Origin: Hymenobacter daecheongensis DSM 21074
Lineage (GTDB): Bacteria; Bacteroidota; Bacteroidia; Cytophagales; Hymenobacteraceae
Length of the DNA stretch: 64,000 nucleotides
Direction: 5' to 3'
Assembly: GCF_900141805.1 (NCBI RefSeq)
Contig: NZ_FQYN01000008.1
Location: forward strand, 175,393 to 239,392
Part shown: positions 1 to 6,741 of the stretch, piece by piece
How the letters are laid out: each line of letters starts with the position of its first letter
How positions within the stretch are numbered: the first letter of the stretch is position 1
The notes under the pieces: model-generated
Databases searched by the model: none
Seen by the model: the letters and a program-made list of their open reading frames with translations, nothing else
Told to the model about the DNA's origin: nothing
Translations under genes and position numbers: made by a program

Positions 1-125
1 TGGGCACCATCACCCGCGACGGGGCCCAGACGCTGGCCATCCCCGGCAGCAGCACGGGCTTCACCCACGTCATCATTCACTGCGACCCGGCTCAGTACAA
101 CTTCGGAGCCGCCCTGCTGCAATAG
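1..125 (+). CDS. C-terminal end of an unidentified protein (5' end outside window)
   Basis: The reading frame is open from the left edge (codons in phase from base 3) and ends at TAG 123-125, giving the last 40 residues, which finish in FGAALLQ. No domain is recognisable in so short a tail. The next gene starts three bases after the stop, so the two are probably cotranscribed. No function is proposed. Confidence 0.6.
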   Translation, partial: GTITRDGAQTLAIPGSSTGFTHVIIHCDPAQYNFGAALLQ

Positions 126-128
126 TCC

Positions 129-1001
129 ATGCGCACTGCCCTCACTTTCGCCCGCGGCACCTGTTTCCGCCGCGGGCTGCTGCTGGCGCTGGCCGGCTGG
201 CTGCTGACTACCAACGCACTGGCCGGCGGCGGCTGGACCCGCAAAAAGAAGAAGGGCTACGTGAAGGCCGGCCTGACCACCGTCAGCACCGACCGCTACC
301 ACCCGCTGCCGGGCGGCACCATCAGCACGGCCCGCTTCCGCCAGCAGGTATACAGCCTCTACGGCGAGTACGGCCTGACCGACCGGCTGGAGGCCACGCT
401 CAGCTTCCCGGTATTTCGGCGCGCCACCTTCCCCGACCTCTCGGCGGGCCAGGGCGTGGGCGACCCCGAAATAGGGATGCGCTACGGCGTGCTCACGGGG
501 CGCTGGCCGCTGGCCGTGGGCGTAGCCGTGGAAGCGCCGCTGGGCAACCCCAACACCTTCGGCCGCAGCCGCACCAACCCCGATGTGTACCTGCGCCTGC
601 CCACCGGCGACGGCGAGTGGAACGTGTGGACCCGGGCCGCGCTGTCGCACAGCCTGCGCAAGGTGCCCGCCTTTTTCACCCTGAGCGCGGGCTATAATAA
701 GCGCACCGGCGGCTTCACCAGCCAGTACAGCTACGGGGCGCAGGTGGGCTACCAGTTCCTGGGCAAGCTCTGGCTCACGGCCACCGCCCGCACCCTCGAC
801 AACGTGCGCCCCCCGGACCTGACCAAGTTCGGCACCATTGGCCTGGGCGAGGGCGTGGCCTATTCCACGGCCAGCCTGGGGGCCAGCTATGCCCTCACCA
901 AAAAGCTGTCAGTCACGGCCGACTGGGCGACGGGCTTCGGCAAGCTGCGCAACGTGTACTCGGGCAGCCAGTATACAGTGGGGGTGGCCTGGGAATGGTA
1001 G
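129..1001 (+). CDS. Outer-membrane beta-barrel protein, function unknown
   Basis: The 290-residue product has an N-terminal export signal: RR-GLLLALAGWLL then an Ala-rich cleavage region near residue 32. After it comes a run of alternating hydrophobic and polar segments rich in Tyr, Gly and Thr, typical of transmembrane beta-strands. The last residues, VGVAWEW, end on an aromatic, as BAM-assembled outer-membrane proteins do. The general pattern resembles barrel families annotated as transporters or MetA-pathway proteins, but no specific family is secure. ATG 129 lies three bases after the preceding stop, suggesting an operon. Substrate and role cannot be read from the sequence. Confidence 0.75.
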   Translation: MRTALTFARGTCFRRGLLLALAGWLLTTNALAGGGWTRKKKKGYVKAGLTTVSTDRYHPLPGGTISTARFRQQVYSLYGEYGLTDRLEATLSFPVFRRATFPDLSAGQGVGDPEIGMRYGVLTGRWPLAVGVAVEAPLGNPNTFGRSRTNPDVYLRLPTGDGEWNVWTRAALSHSLRKVPAFFTLSAGYNKRTGGFTSQYSYGAQVGYQFLGKLWLTATARTLDNVRPPDLTKFGTIGLGEGVAYSTASLGASYALTKKLSVTADWATGFGKLRNVYSGSQYTVGVAWEW

Positions 1002-1084
1002 GCAGCGGCGCGGTGGCCGACAGAATCCGGGCGGCGTGGTAAGGACGCGGCAAGGCAGGCATCTACCGGTCCGGAAACCAGAAC

Positions 1085-1092
1085 TACCTTCG
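1085..1092 (+). promoter_or_regulatory. Candidate -7 box TACCTTCG
   Basis: The octamer fits the Bacteroidota -7 pattern TAnnTTyG. It would serve the small protein at 1289, leaving a leader of roughly 190 bases. No clear -33 TTG was found at normal spacing, so it may be chance. Confidence 0.3.
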
Positions 1093-1288
1093 TCATGGCC
1101 CCTCACCATCCGCCGTTATTTCTTTGGGCCCGGCTGGCCGGTACGCTTCGGGCGCAGATCCTGACGCCCAGCGGCCGGCCGACTTCGGCGCGGGGGTGGG
1201 CCGGGCCGCTGGCTGCCAGGGCCTCTCGCCCGACGGTGCCCGCCGTTTATCCATTGCCCGTCGTGGCCGTTCCACCCCAAACTTCTAC

Positions 1289-1561
1289 ATGCTCAACTGC
1301 TACCAGGTAACCCGTCTGCTGGAAATCAAGGCCGAGCAGCCCCTGAGCTGGGGGACGCTCCTGGCTATGCGCGTGCATCTGCGCCTGTGCGTGCTCTGCC
1401 GCCGCTATCAGCAGCAAACCTACCTCATTGCCCGCGCCGCCCGGCCGGCCGCCAACCTGAACCAGGTGCAGCTGCGCGAAGAATTCAAAGCGCAGCTGCG
1501 GGCCCGGCTCCAGCAGCGGGCCGCCGCGCTGGGCGCAGCCCCGGACAGCGGAGCGGACTAG
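1289..1561 (+). CDS. Small Cys-containing protein resembling zinc-finger anti-sigma-like proteins
   Basis: The 90-residue product begins MLNCYQVTRLLE and continues through a helical stretch to LRLCVLCRRYQQQ, then a charged C-terminal helix. The N-terminal C-x(n)-TRLL block followed by a C-x2-C near residue 35 resembles the short zinc-finger/anti-sigma-like proteins encoded beside ECF sigma factors in Bacteroidota. No sigma gene is next to it and no membrane segment is visible. The frame stays open upstream to 1124, but the conserved-looking part starts at this ATG. Its 3' end overlaps a response-regulator remnant on the other strand by four bases. The function is inferred by resemblance only. 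Confidence 0.55.
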   Translation: MLNCYQVTRLLEIKAEQPLSWGTLLAMRVHLRLCVLCRRYQQQTYLIARAARPAANLNQVQLREEFKAQLRARLQQRAAALGAAPDSGAD

Positions 1562-1745
1562 CGCCGGCCGGCACGCCAGGCTTCCGGCGGGTTTGCCCAC
1601 TTGCCGAAGGGCGCGGCCTGGAGCAGCGCCACGGCGGCTTCTACCGAGTCGGCGGTGCCGCGCACTGCCACGGGCGGGCTTTGGCGGCGCAGCAAATCGG
1701 TGAGGCGGCGGCCAGCGGCTCATCTTCGATTACGAAGGCGTTCAT
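1558..1745 (-). pseudogene. Frameshifted N-terminal stub of a LytR/AlgR-type response regulator
   Basis: Read on the minus strand from ATG 1743-1745, the frame gives MNAFVIEDEPLAA, the start of a receiver domain with its acidic pair. It then breaks. A different frame continues RLTDLLRRQSPPVAVRG and TADSVEAAVALLQAAPF, exactly the next receiver helices. After AAPF the similarity stops and the frame runs to a stop at 1558-1560. The phospho-acceptor Asp region, the rest of the receiver and any LytTR DNA-binding domain are absent. It is therefore a decayed fragment. A LytS-type kinase lies on the same strand about 2.7 kb upstream without a regulator, so the stub may be the remains of its partner. 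Confidence 0.6.
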
Positions 1746-2077
1746 GCTTTTTTATGGGAAAGGTAGGGCGTGGGGGCAAATGTGGGAAATATGCTGATGA
1801 GCTACTCTCTGGTATTAGGTAATGCGTGGCAGGGGAGTTCACGAAACTCATCCCTAACTGGGTTCCGTGAACTTTGATTTGGTGAACCAGTTTTTTGAAC
1901 CCAGGCCACCCCGCAGTGGGCACGTTGCGCCCTGTTGTAGAGCAGTTGTTAGTGTTCAGTGAAAGGAGGGCTGAAGCGTACCTCTATTCTTGAGGGGCTG
2001 GCTAAAGCCTCAGCAATTGTATCAGGTGCACTTGATTAATCTTATCTTGCATTGAAACTCCAATTTTTAAATGCTTC
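1746..2077. other. Intergenic stretch with a short imperfect inverted repeat
   Basis: No gene is visible here. The stretch has lower GC than its surroundings. It holds an imperfect inverted repeat, AGTTCACGAAAC at 1836-1847 against GTTCCGTGAACT at 1862-1873, and the promoter candidate of the next gene. The stretch lies between the response-regulator stub and the T9SS protein, so it may mark an old insertion or rearrangement. Confidence 0.5.
2017..2050 (+). promoter_or_regulatory. Candidate promoter of the T9SS protein: TTG, 23-bp gap, TATCTTGC
   Basis: A TTG at 2017-2019 and a TATCTTGC at 2043-2050 sit at a spacing allowed for the Bacteroidota housekeeping promoter (TTG/TAnnTTTG). The ATG follows 27 bases after the -7 box, which supports the chosen start at 2078. 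Confidence 0.4.
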
Positions 2078-4237
2078 ATGCAGAATCCAGTACGACACTA
2101 CCTGTTTTTCAAGACACTCGCTCCGTTATCTGGCCGTAGCCTGCGGCGCATGGGTGTTATAGCGGGCGTGTGCTGGTGTGCCGCAACCGGTGTGCGAGCC
2201 CAAACAGCTTCAACTTATCGGCTCACGCCTTCGTCGGGCACGTACACGCCCGTCAGCGGGGGCACGCCGGTAAACAGCATTCTGGCCGACGACGTGGTGT
2301 CGGGTCCTATTGCCATTTCGTTCAGCTTTCCTTTTGAAGGTGTGAACTACACTTCGTTTCGGGTTTCATCGAATGGCCTGCTGGGTTTCGGTAGTACGCT
2401 GAGTACCTCGCTAACCAATAACTTCAGCATCAACAGCGTGTCGGGCAGCAGCCTGCCGGCCCTCGCGCCATTTTGGGACGACCTAGACGGCGGAGGACCA
2501 GGAGCATCGGCCCAGTACGCCGTGACCGGAACGGCCCCCAACCGCGTGCTGACAATGGAATGGCTGCGTTTTGGCGCCTTTGTGAACCCGAACCCTACTA
2601 CTAGCAACGTTATTTCGTTTCAGGTAAAGCTTCACGAAACGTCGGGGCGTATTGAGTATGTATACCGTCGCGAAGCCTCTTCTGCGGCTGTGACGGGTAC
2701 CATTGGGATGAAGGGCCTGGGGGAGGATTTCCAGACCCTAAGCAACCCCACCAACACGGCTACCAGTGTTCGTAACGTGTCAAACAACAACCTACCCTGC
2801 CCCCTGACCGGCCAGACGTACACCTTTGTGCCCGGCAACGTGTGGACCGGCGCCGCGGGCAACGCTTGGAACGTGGCCGGTAACTGGAGCAACGGGGTAG
2901 TGCCCACCGCCACCGACGACGTGAGCATTCCGGCGGGTGCGGCCAACTTTCCGGTGCTCACCACGGCGGCCAGCGCCACCAACCTCACGGTCGCCAACGG
3001 CGCGTCGATGACCATCGGCAGCGGGGGCACGCTCCAATTGAGCGGCAACTTCGCCAACAGCGGCACGGCCACGCTGAGCGGCACCGTTGCGTTGGTCGGC
3101 AGCGCCGCCACCCAGACTCTGAGCAACGGCAGCGACTTCACAACGCTGGCAATAAATAAGCCCAGCGGCACCGTGCAGCTGGCCCAAAACGTGACCATCA
3201 ATCAGGCCCTGACCCTGACCAGCGGCACGCTGACAACCACGGGTGCCTACCAAGTGAACCTGGGCGGTTCGGCCACGCTGAGCGAAAGCGAAACCAGCTA
3301 CGTGCTGGGCCAGGTGGCCGCCACCCGCCCGCTAGCCCCCGGCACGGCCGAGACCTTTGGCGGGTTGGGGCTGGCGCTGACCCCGGCTGCCGGCTCGACC
3401 GCCCCCGGCGCTACGCTGGTGACGCGCACCACGGGCACGGCCCGGACCGGGGCCGGCACCAGCCAGAGCATCCTGCGCTTTTTCGACATCCAACCGGCCG
3501 TGAACACGGGGTTGGACGTGACGATGGACTTTGCCTACTTTGACCACGAGCGCAACGGCATTCCGGCGGCTAACCTGGCCCTTTTTAAGTCGGTGAGCGG
3601 CGGCACCCCTTGGATTCCGCAACGCGGCACCACGGCCGCGGGCAACGCCATCATTAAAACGGGCATCGCCGATTTCTCGGTCTGGACGTTGGGCAACAGC
3701 GCCAACCCGCTGCCGGTGGAGTTGAGCGCCTTCACGGCCACGGCTGCGGGCAACCGGGCCGTGCGCCTGGCCTGGGCCACGGCCTCGGAAAAGAACAGCC
3801 GCGCGTTTGACGTCGAGCGCAGCCGGGACGGCACCCGCTTCGAGCGCATTGGCACGGTGGGCGCGGCCGGCAGCAGCGGCAGTGCCCGAAGCTACGAACT
3901 GCTGGACAGCCAGCTGCCCGGCGGCGCGGCCACGCTCTACTACCGCCTCAAGCAGGTGGACGCCGACAGCACGTTCAGCTACTCGCCAGTGCGCACCGTG
4001 GCTATGAGTGGTGCGGCAGACCTGGCCCTGTACCCCAACCCGGCCACCCGCAGGACCATGCTCACGGGCGCGGCACCCGGTGCCCGGGTCGCGGTGTACG
4101 ACGCGCTGGGCCGCGCCGTGGCGAGCGCCACGGCTGACGTAGCGGGCACGGCCGCGCTGGCGCTGCCAGCCGGGCTGCCGGCGGGCGTGTACGTGATGCG
4201 CGCCGGTGGTCGCACCCTGCGCCTCACAGTGGAATAA
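2078..4237 (+). CDS. Secreted surface protein with type IX secretion sorting domain (type A)
   Basis: The 719-residue product has a signal region ending near residue 42 (VRAQT). A beta-sandwich-like part follows (FSFPFEGVNYTSFRVSSNG), as found in many Bacteroidota surface proteins. From about residue 255 a Thr/Ser/Asn/Gly-rich stretch with WTGAAGNAWNVAGNW looks like parallel beta-helix repeats. PLPVELSAFTA (about residue 545) opens the usual pre-sorting domain. The final 75 residues (LALYPNPA to a Gly-rich GVYVMRAGG end) are a T9SS type A C-terminal domain. The protein is expected to cross the outer membrane by T9SS and be attached or released. The first third uses fewer GC-ending codons than the rest, which hints at a mosaic origin. 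The ligand or enzymatic role is unknown. Confidence 0.85.
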   Translation: MQNPVRHYLFFKTLAPLSGRSLRRMGVIAGVCWCAATGVRAQTASTYRLTPSSGTYTPVSGGTPVNSILADDVVSGPIAISFSFPFEGVNYTSFRVSSNGLLGFGSTLSTSLTNNFSINSVSGSSLPALAPFWDDLDGGGPGASAQYAVTGTAPNRVLTMEWLRFGAFVNPNPTTSNVISFQVKLHETSGRIEYVYRREASSAAVTGTIGMKGLGEDFQTLSNPTNTATSVRNVSNNNLPCPLTGQTYTFVPGNVWTGAAGNAWNVAGNWSNGVVPTATDDVSIPAGAANFPVLTTAASATNLTVANGASMTIGSGGTLQLSGNFANSGTATLSGTVALVGSAATQTLSNGSDFTTLAINKPSGTVQLAQNVTINQALTLTSGTLTTTGAYQVNLGGSATLSESETSYVLGQVAATRPLAPGTAETFGGLGLALTPAAGSTAPGATLVTRTTGTARTGAGTSQSILRFFDIQPAVNTGLDVTMDFAYFDHERNGIPAANLALFKSVSGGTPWIPQRGTTAAGNAIIKTGIADFSVWTLGNSANPLPVELSAFTATAAGNRAVRLAWATASEKNSRAFDVERSRDGTRFERIGTVGAAGSSGSARSYELLDSQLPGGAATLYYRLKQVDADSTFSYSPVRTVAMSGAADLALYPNPATRRTMLTGAAPGARVAVYDALGRAVASATADVAGTAALALPAGLPAGVYVMRAGGRTLRLTVE

Positions 4238-4255
4238 GCTCACGGCATGATGCGG

Positions 4256-4303
4256 AACGACGCAAAAAAGGCGGGCCCAAGTGCTCGCCTTTTTTGCGTC
4301 GTT
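4256..4303. terminator. Strong hairpin terminator after the T9SS protein
   Basis: Perfect 18-bp arms at 4256-4273 and 4286-4303 (AACGACGCAAAAAAGGCG and its complement) enclose a 12-base loop. The right arm holds a T run and the left arm an A run, so it can end transcription in both directions. Confidence 0.8.
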
Positions 4304-4472
4304 CGTTAAGGAAGTATCAAGGACAGGCACCAACTTCTCGTGCACCTTATGAAGACATTGCCTACAAAAGGGCTGACCGAAGCCCCACCCTCCCCGCAGC
4401 CATAAAAGCGGCCATAAAGTTCACAAAAACGGTGGTTATACTTAGCCTACTACCTAATTCCCAGCCCATCCC

Positions 4473-5537
4473 TCACACCAAGCTCAGCACCGGCAGCGTC
4501 ACCACGAACTCCTGCTCCGTGTGCTCCACCACCACGGGCGCGGCGGTAAGGTGGGCGTAGCGGGCCGTCAGGTTGGGCAGGCCGATGCCCAGCGACTCTT
4601 CGGGGCCCAGGCGGCGCGGGCGCAGGGAGTTGCGCACGGTCAGGGTGCGGGCGGCCTCGTCCAGGGTGATGTGCAGGTGCAGGGGCTGGCTACTGCTGGC
4701 GGCGTTGTGCTTGAGGGCGTTTTCGAGCAGCAGCTGCAGGCTCAACGGCGGCACCACGGCGTGCGGCGGCACCTCAGCGGGGCGGGGCATGGTTACGTGC
4801 AGGGCGTCGCCGTAGCGGATGTTTTGCAGAAACAGGTAGGATTGGGCAAATTCCAGCTCGTCGGCCAGGGGCACCACCTCGCGCTGGCGGGCATCGAGCA
4901 CGTAGCGGTACACCTGCGAGAGCTGGCGGATGAAGCGCACCGCCACTTTGGGCTCCTCCTCCACCAACGAGGTCAGCGCGTTCAGGGCGTTGAACATGAA
5001 GTGCGGGTCGAGCTGCTGGCGCAGGCTTTCGGCCTCGGCCTGGGCCATTTCCTTCTGCAGGCGCTCGTTGCGCACCAGCGCCTCGCGCCAGCCCAGCAAA
5101 AACGAGCGGCTGTGCATAAACAGCGAGCAGATAACCGTGATGACCAGTGGAAACACGTAGCCATCGACGTATTGGGCCGAAAACAGCCGGGCCGGATCCT
5201 GGTGCCGGTACAGGATGTAGCCCAGCCGCACCATCATAATTACCGCCAACGACCCCACCAGCGACACCAGCAGCGTGAGCACCATGCGCCGGGCCGGGGC
5301 CTGCTTCCAGCCCACATACTTATCGAGCCAATCGACGGAGTAGCCGTTGGCCAGCCACAGGCCCGCGGTGTATAAGAACGTCAGCGTGAAGTTGATCAGC
5401 AGCAGCTGCGGGTTGTCGAAGCAGTGCAGGCAGGTGAAGAAGCTGATGATGGCCGAAACCAGCAGCAGCACCACCATCAGCCGCAGCCACGGGCGCGGGG
5501 CACGCAGCGGCGACGTGGCAGGAGCATATTCGGACAT
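4473..5537 (-). CDS. LytS-type sensor histidine kinase (His_kinase/HATPase), orphan
   Basis: The 354-residue product has four hydrophobic segments (about 18-35, 46-63, 86-107, 128-142). A coiled linker follows, then the His_kinase core: QLDPHFMFNALNAL, with the phospho-acceptor His at 179, next LLLENALKHN (N box) and SLGIGLPNLTARY (G box). This is the LytS/YehU class, which normally signals to a LytTR response regulator encoded just downstream. Here no regulator follows; only a broken receiver stub lies at 1558-1745. An in-frame ATG exists at 5576, but a TATCTTGC -7-like box lies directly before it (5578-5585), so ATG 5537 (MSEYAPATS) is preferred. The signal sensed is unknown. Confidence 0.85.
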   Translation of the reverse strand: MSEYAPATSPLRAPRPWLRLMVVLLLVSAIISFFTCLHCFDNPQLLLINFTLTFLYTAGLWLANGYSVDWLDKYVGWKQAPARRMVLTLLVSLVGSLAVIMMVRLGYILYRHQDPARLFSAQYVDGYVFPLVITVICSLFMHSRSFLLGWREALVRNERLQKEMAQAEAESLRQQLDPHFMFNALNALTSLVEEEPKVAVRFIRQLSQVYRYVLDARQREVVPLADELEFAQSYLFLQNIRYGDALHVTMPRPAEVPPHAVVPPLSLQLLLENALKHNAASSSQPLHLHITLDEAARTLTVRNSLRPRRLGPEESLGIGLPNLTARYAHLTAAPVVVEHTEQEFVVTLPVLSLV

Positions 5538-5577
5538 GGCGCAGGCAGTGGCGGGTGGTAGCGGGGCAAAAAGCATG

Positions 5578-5585
5578 GCAAGATA
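5578..5585 (-). promoter_or_regulatory. Candidate -7 box TATCTTGC of the sensor kinase
   Basis: On the minus strand this octamer fits the TAnnTTTG class apart from its last two bases. It sits immediately before the upstream ATG 5576, which would place transcription start inside that codon region and argues for translation from 5537. Confidence 0.35.
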
Positions 5586-5615
5586 AGCGCTGAGCGCAAA
5601 GCCGCGGACGCGCCA

Positions 5616-5647
5616 AAACGCCCGGCCCTTTTCCGGACCGGGCGTTT
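5616..5647. terminator. Hairpin terminator after the TPR-like protein gene
   Basis: Arms AAACGCCCGGCCC (5616-5628) and GGACCGGGCGTTT (5635-5647) pair with one mismatch around a six-base loop. On the minus strand the hairpin lies 10 bases past the stop at 5658 and ends in a TTTT run. Confidence 0.7.
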
Positions 5648-5657
5648 CGGCTAGGGG

Positions 5658-6377
5658 CTACTTGGCGGCCTGGGCCGGTGCGGCGGCGGCGGGCTGCTCG
5701 TAGCTTTTCAGGCGGCCCAGCACCTGCCGCTCGCCCCAGCTCGGAGCCAGCGGCGTGGCGGGCCGGAAGGCAGCGTAGCGGGCTTTGGCTTCCTCAAACA
5801 CGGGCTTCGCCGCCTCGGGCCCGCCGCCGAACATCTTGGGCGTGAAGTGCAGGTTGTTGCCCTGCACGAGGTAGATGCGCGGGTTGGCGGGGTTCAGCGC
5901 CTTGGCCTGAGTGAGGGCTTCCCCCACCATGCCCGAGTACTTCATGGAGCGCGTCATGGGGGCAATGCCCAGGCGGGCCTGGTACACGTAGGCCTGCAGC
6001 ACCAGCAGCTCCGACTCCTCCCCGCCCAGCTTGCGGGCCTGGGCAATTTGGGCCTCGGCCTGGTCGAGGTATTTGTCTTTCACGTCGCCGTCTTCCTTGC
6101 TTACGAAGGCCGTGACGACGTTGCCGTAAGCCTGGTAGTAGCGGGGCAGCCAGTCGGTGGGGGCGGCGGCGGCGGCCCGCTCCAGCTTGCTCACGGTTTC
6201 TTTCAGCTGGGCCGGGTCGCCGGTGCTCATCAGCTCCGTAATGGTAGCGGCCATCATCTCGGTGTAGCCGGCCGGGGCGGCTACGGCTTTGGCGGCAGCC
6301 GGGGCGGCGGGTTTCTGTTGGGCGGCGGCGGTGAAGGAGGCAGCGGCCAGGGCGAGCATCAGCAGGTTTTTTTTCAT
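5658..6377 (-). CDS. Secreted TPR-like protein, function unknown
   Basis: The 239-residue product starts MKKNLLMLALAAASFTAAAQ, a clear signal peptide with cleavage near residue 21. An Ala/Pro-rich linker follows, then helical repeats such as LPRYYQAYGNVV, QAEAQIAQARKL and SELLVLQAYVYQARLG, which look like TPR pairs. Related proteins are common in Bacteroidota and are annotated only as hypothetical. An upstream in-frame ATG at 6419 would add 14 residues before the signal peptide and is unlikely. Its upstream region shares a 47-bp element (6444-6490) with the TonB-dependent receptor gene, so the two may be co-regulated. It is probably periplasmic. Confidence 0.7.
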   Translation of the reverse strand: MKKNLLMLALAAASFTAAAQQKPAAPAAAKAVAAPAGYTEMMAATITELMSTGDPAQLKETVSKLERAAAAAPTDWLPRYYQAYGNVVTAFVSKEDGDVKDKYLDQAEAQIAQARKLGGEESELLVLQAYVYQARLGIAPMTRSMKYSGMVGEALTQAKALNPANPRIYLVQGNNLHFTPKMFGGGPEAAKPVFEEAKARYAAFRPATPLAPSWGERQVLGRLKSYEQPAAAAPAQAAK

Positions 6378-6443
6378 GGCGAAAAGGGAAGAAGGAGAAG
6401 TGGTGGAAGAGTGGGTCAAAGGTGGGCGCAGAGCGGGCCGTTT

Positions 6444-6490
6444 GAAACTTTATGTTGCCGAAGTGTCGGATTGGCGGGATGAAGCGCAGC
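6444..6490 (-). promoter_or_regulatory. 47-bp upstream element, copy 1 (before the TPR-like protein)
   Basis: Read on the minus strand, this element starts GCTGCGCTTCATCCC and ends CTTCGGCAACATAAAGTTTC. It matches the element at 9039-9085 at 40 of 47 positions by eye. Its 3' end lies 66 bases before the ATG at 6377. The same orientation and similar distance before two different genes suggest a shared promoter or operator, for example for an alternative sigma factor. Both copies are also followed by a piece of the CCCCCGGCCCC repeat family, so shared repeat descent is the alternative. Confidence 0.45.
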
Positions 6491-6492
6491 GG

Positions 6493-6739
6493 GCCTCACC
6501 CCCGGCCCCGCGGGCCTCACCCCCGGCCCCTCTCCTAAGGGAGAGGGGAGCCACGGAGGCGCGGACGGACGCGGGCCGCCGCTTCTCAGCGGCGGCCCGC
6601 GTGTTCTGGTGTGCTTGTACCAGCATGCCACTCATTTGGGGCAGCTTCGGAGGCTCGCGCCTCCGAAGCTGCGTCGTCAGGCTCCCCTCTCCCTTAGGAG
6701 AGGGGCCGGGGGTGAGGCGCGCGGGGCCGGGGGTGAGGC
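6493..6739. repeat. MITE-like element with 60-bp terminal inverted repeats
   Basis: The left arm 6493-6552 and right arm 6680-6739 are inverted copies with a single mismatch. Each arm contains two CCTCACCCCCGGCCCC units and a CTCCTAAGGGAG palindrome. Inside are two more hairpins: GCGGGCCGCCGC-TTCTCA-GCGGCGGCCCGC at 6569-6602 and AGCTTCGGAGGC paired with GCCTCCGAAGCT at 6647-6674. The element ends two bases before the stop codon of the TonB-dependent receptor (6742). No open reading frame for a transposase is present. Related or partial copies lie at 18934-19160, 29109-29155 and 46373-46418. Confidence 0.7.
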
Positions 6740-6741
6740 CC

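Noticed and set aside
3332..4345. Minus-strand open frame opposite the T9SS protein
   Set aside because: It is antisense to the sorting-domain region and continues into the terminator. No signal or domain.
4240..4472. Remnant of a LytTR response regulator next to the sensor kinase
   Set aside because: No receiver or LytTR motif was found in any frame of this gap.
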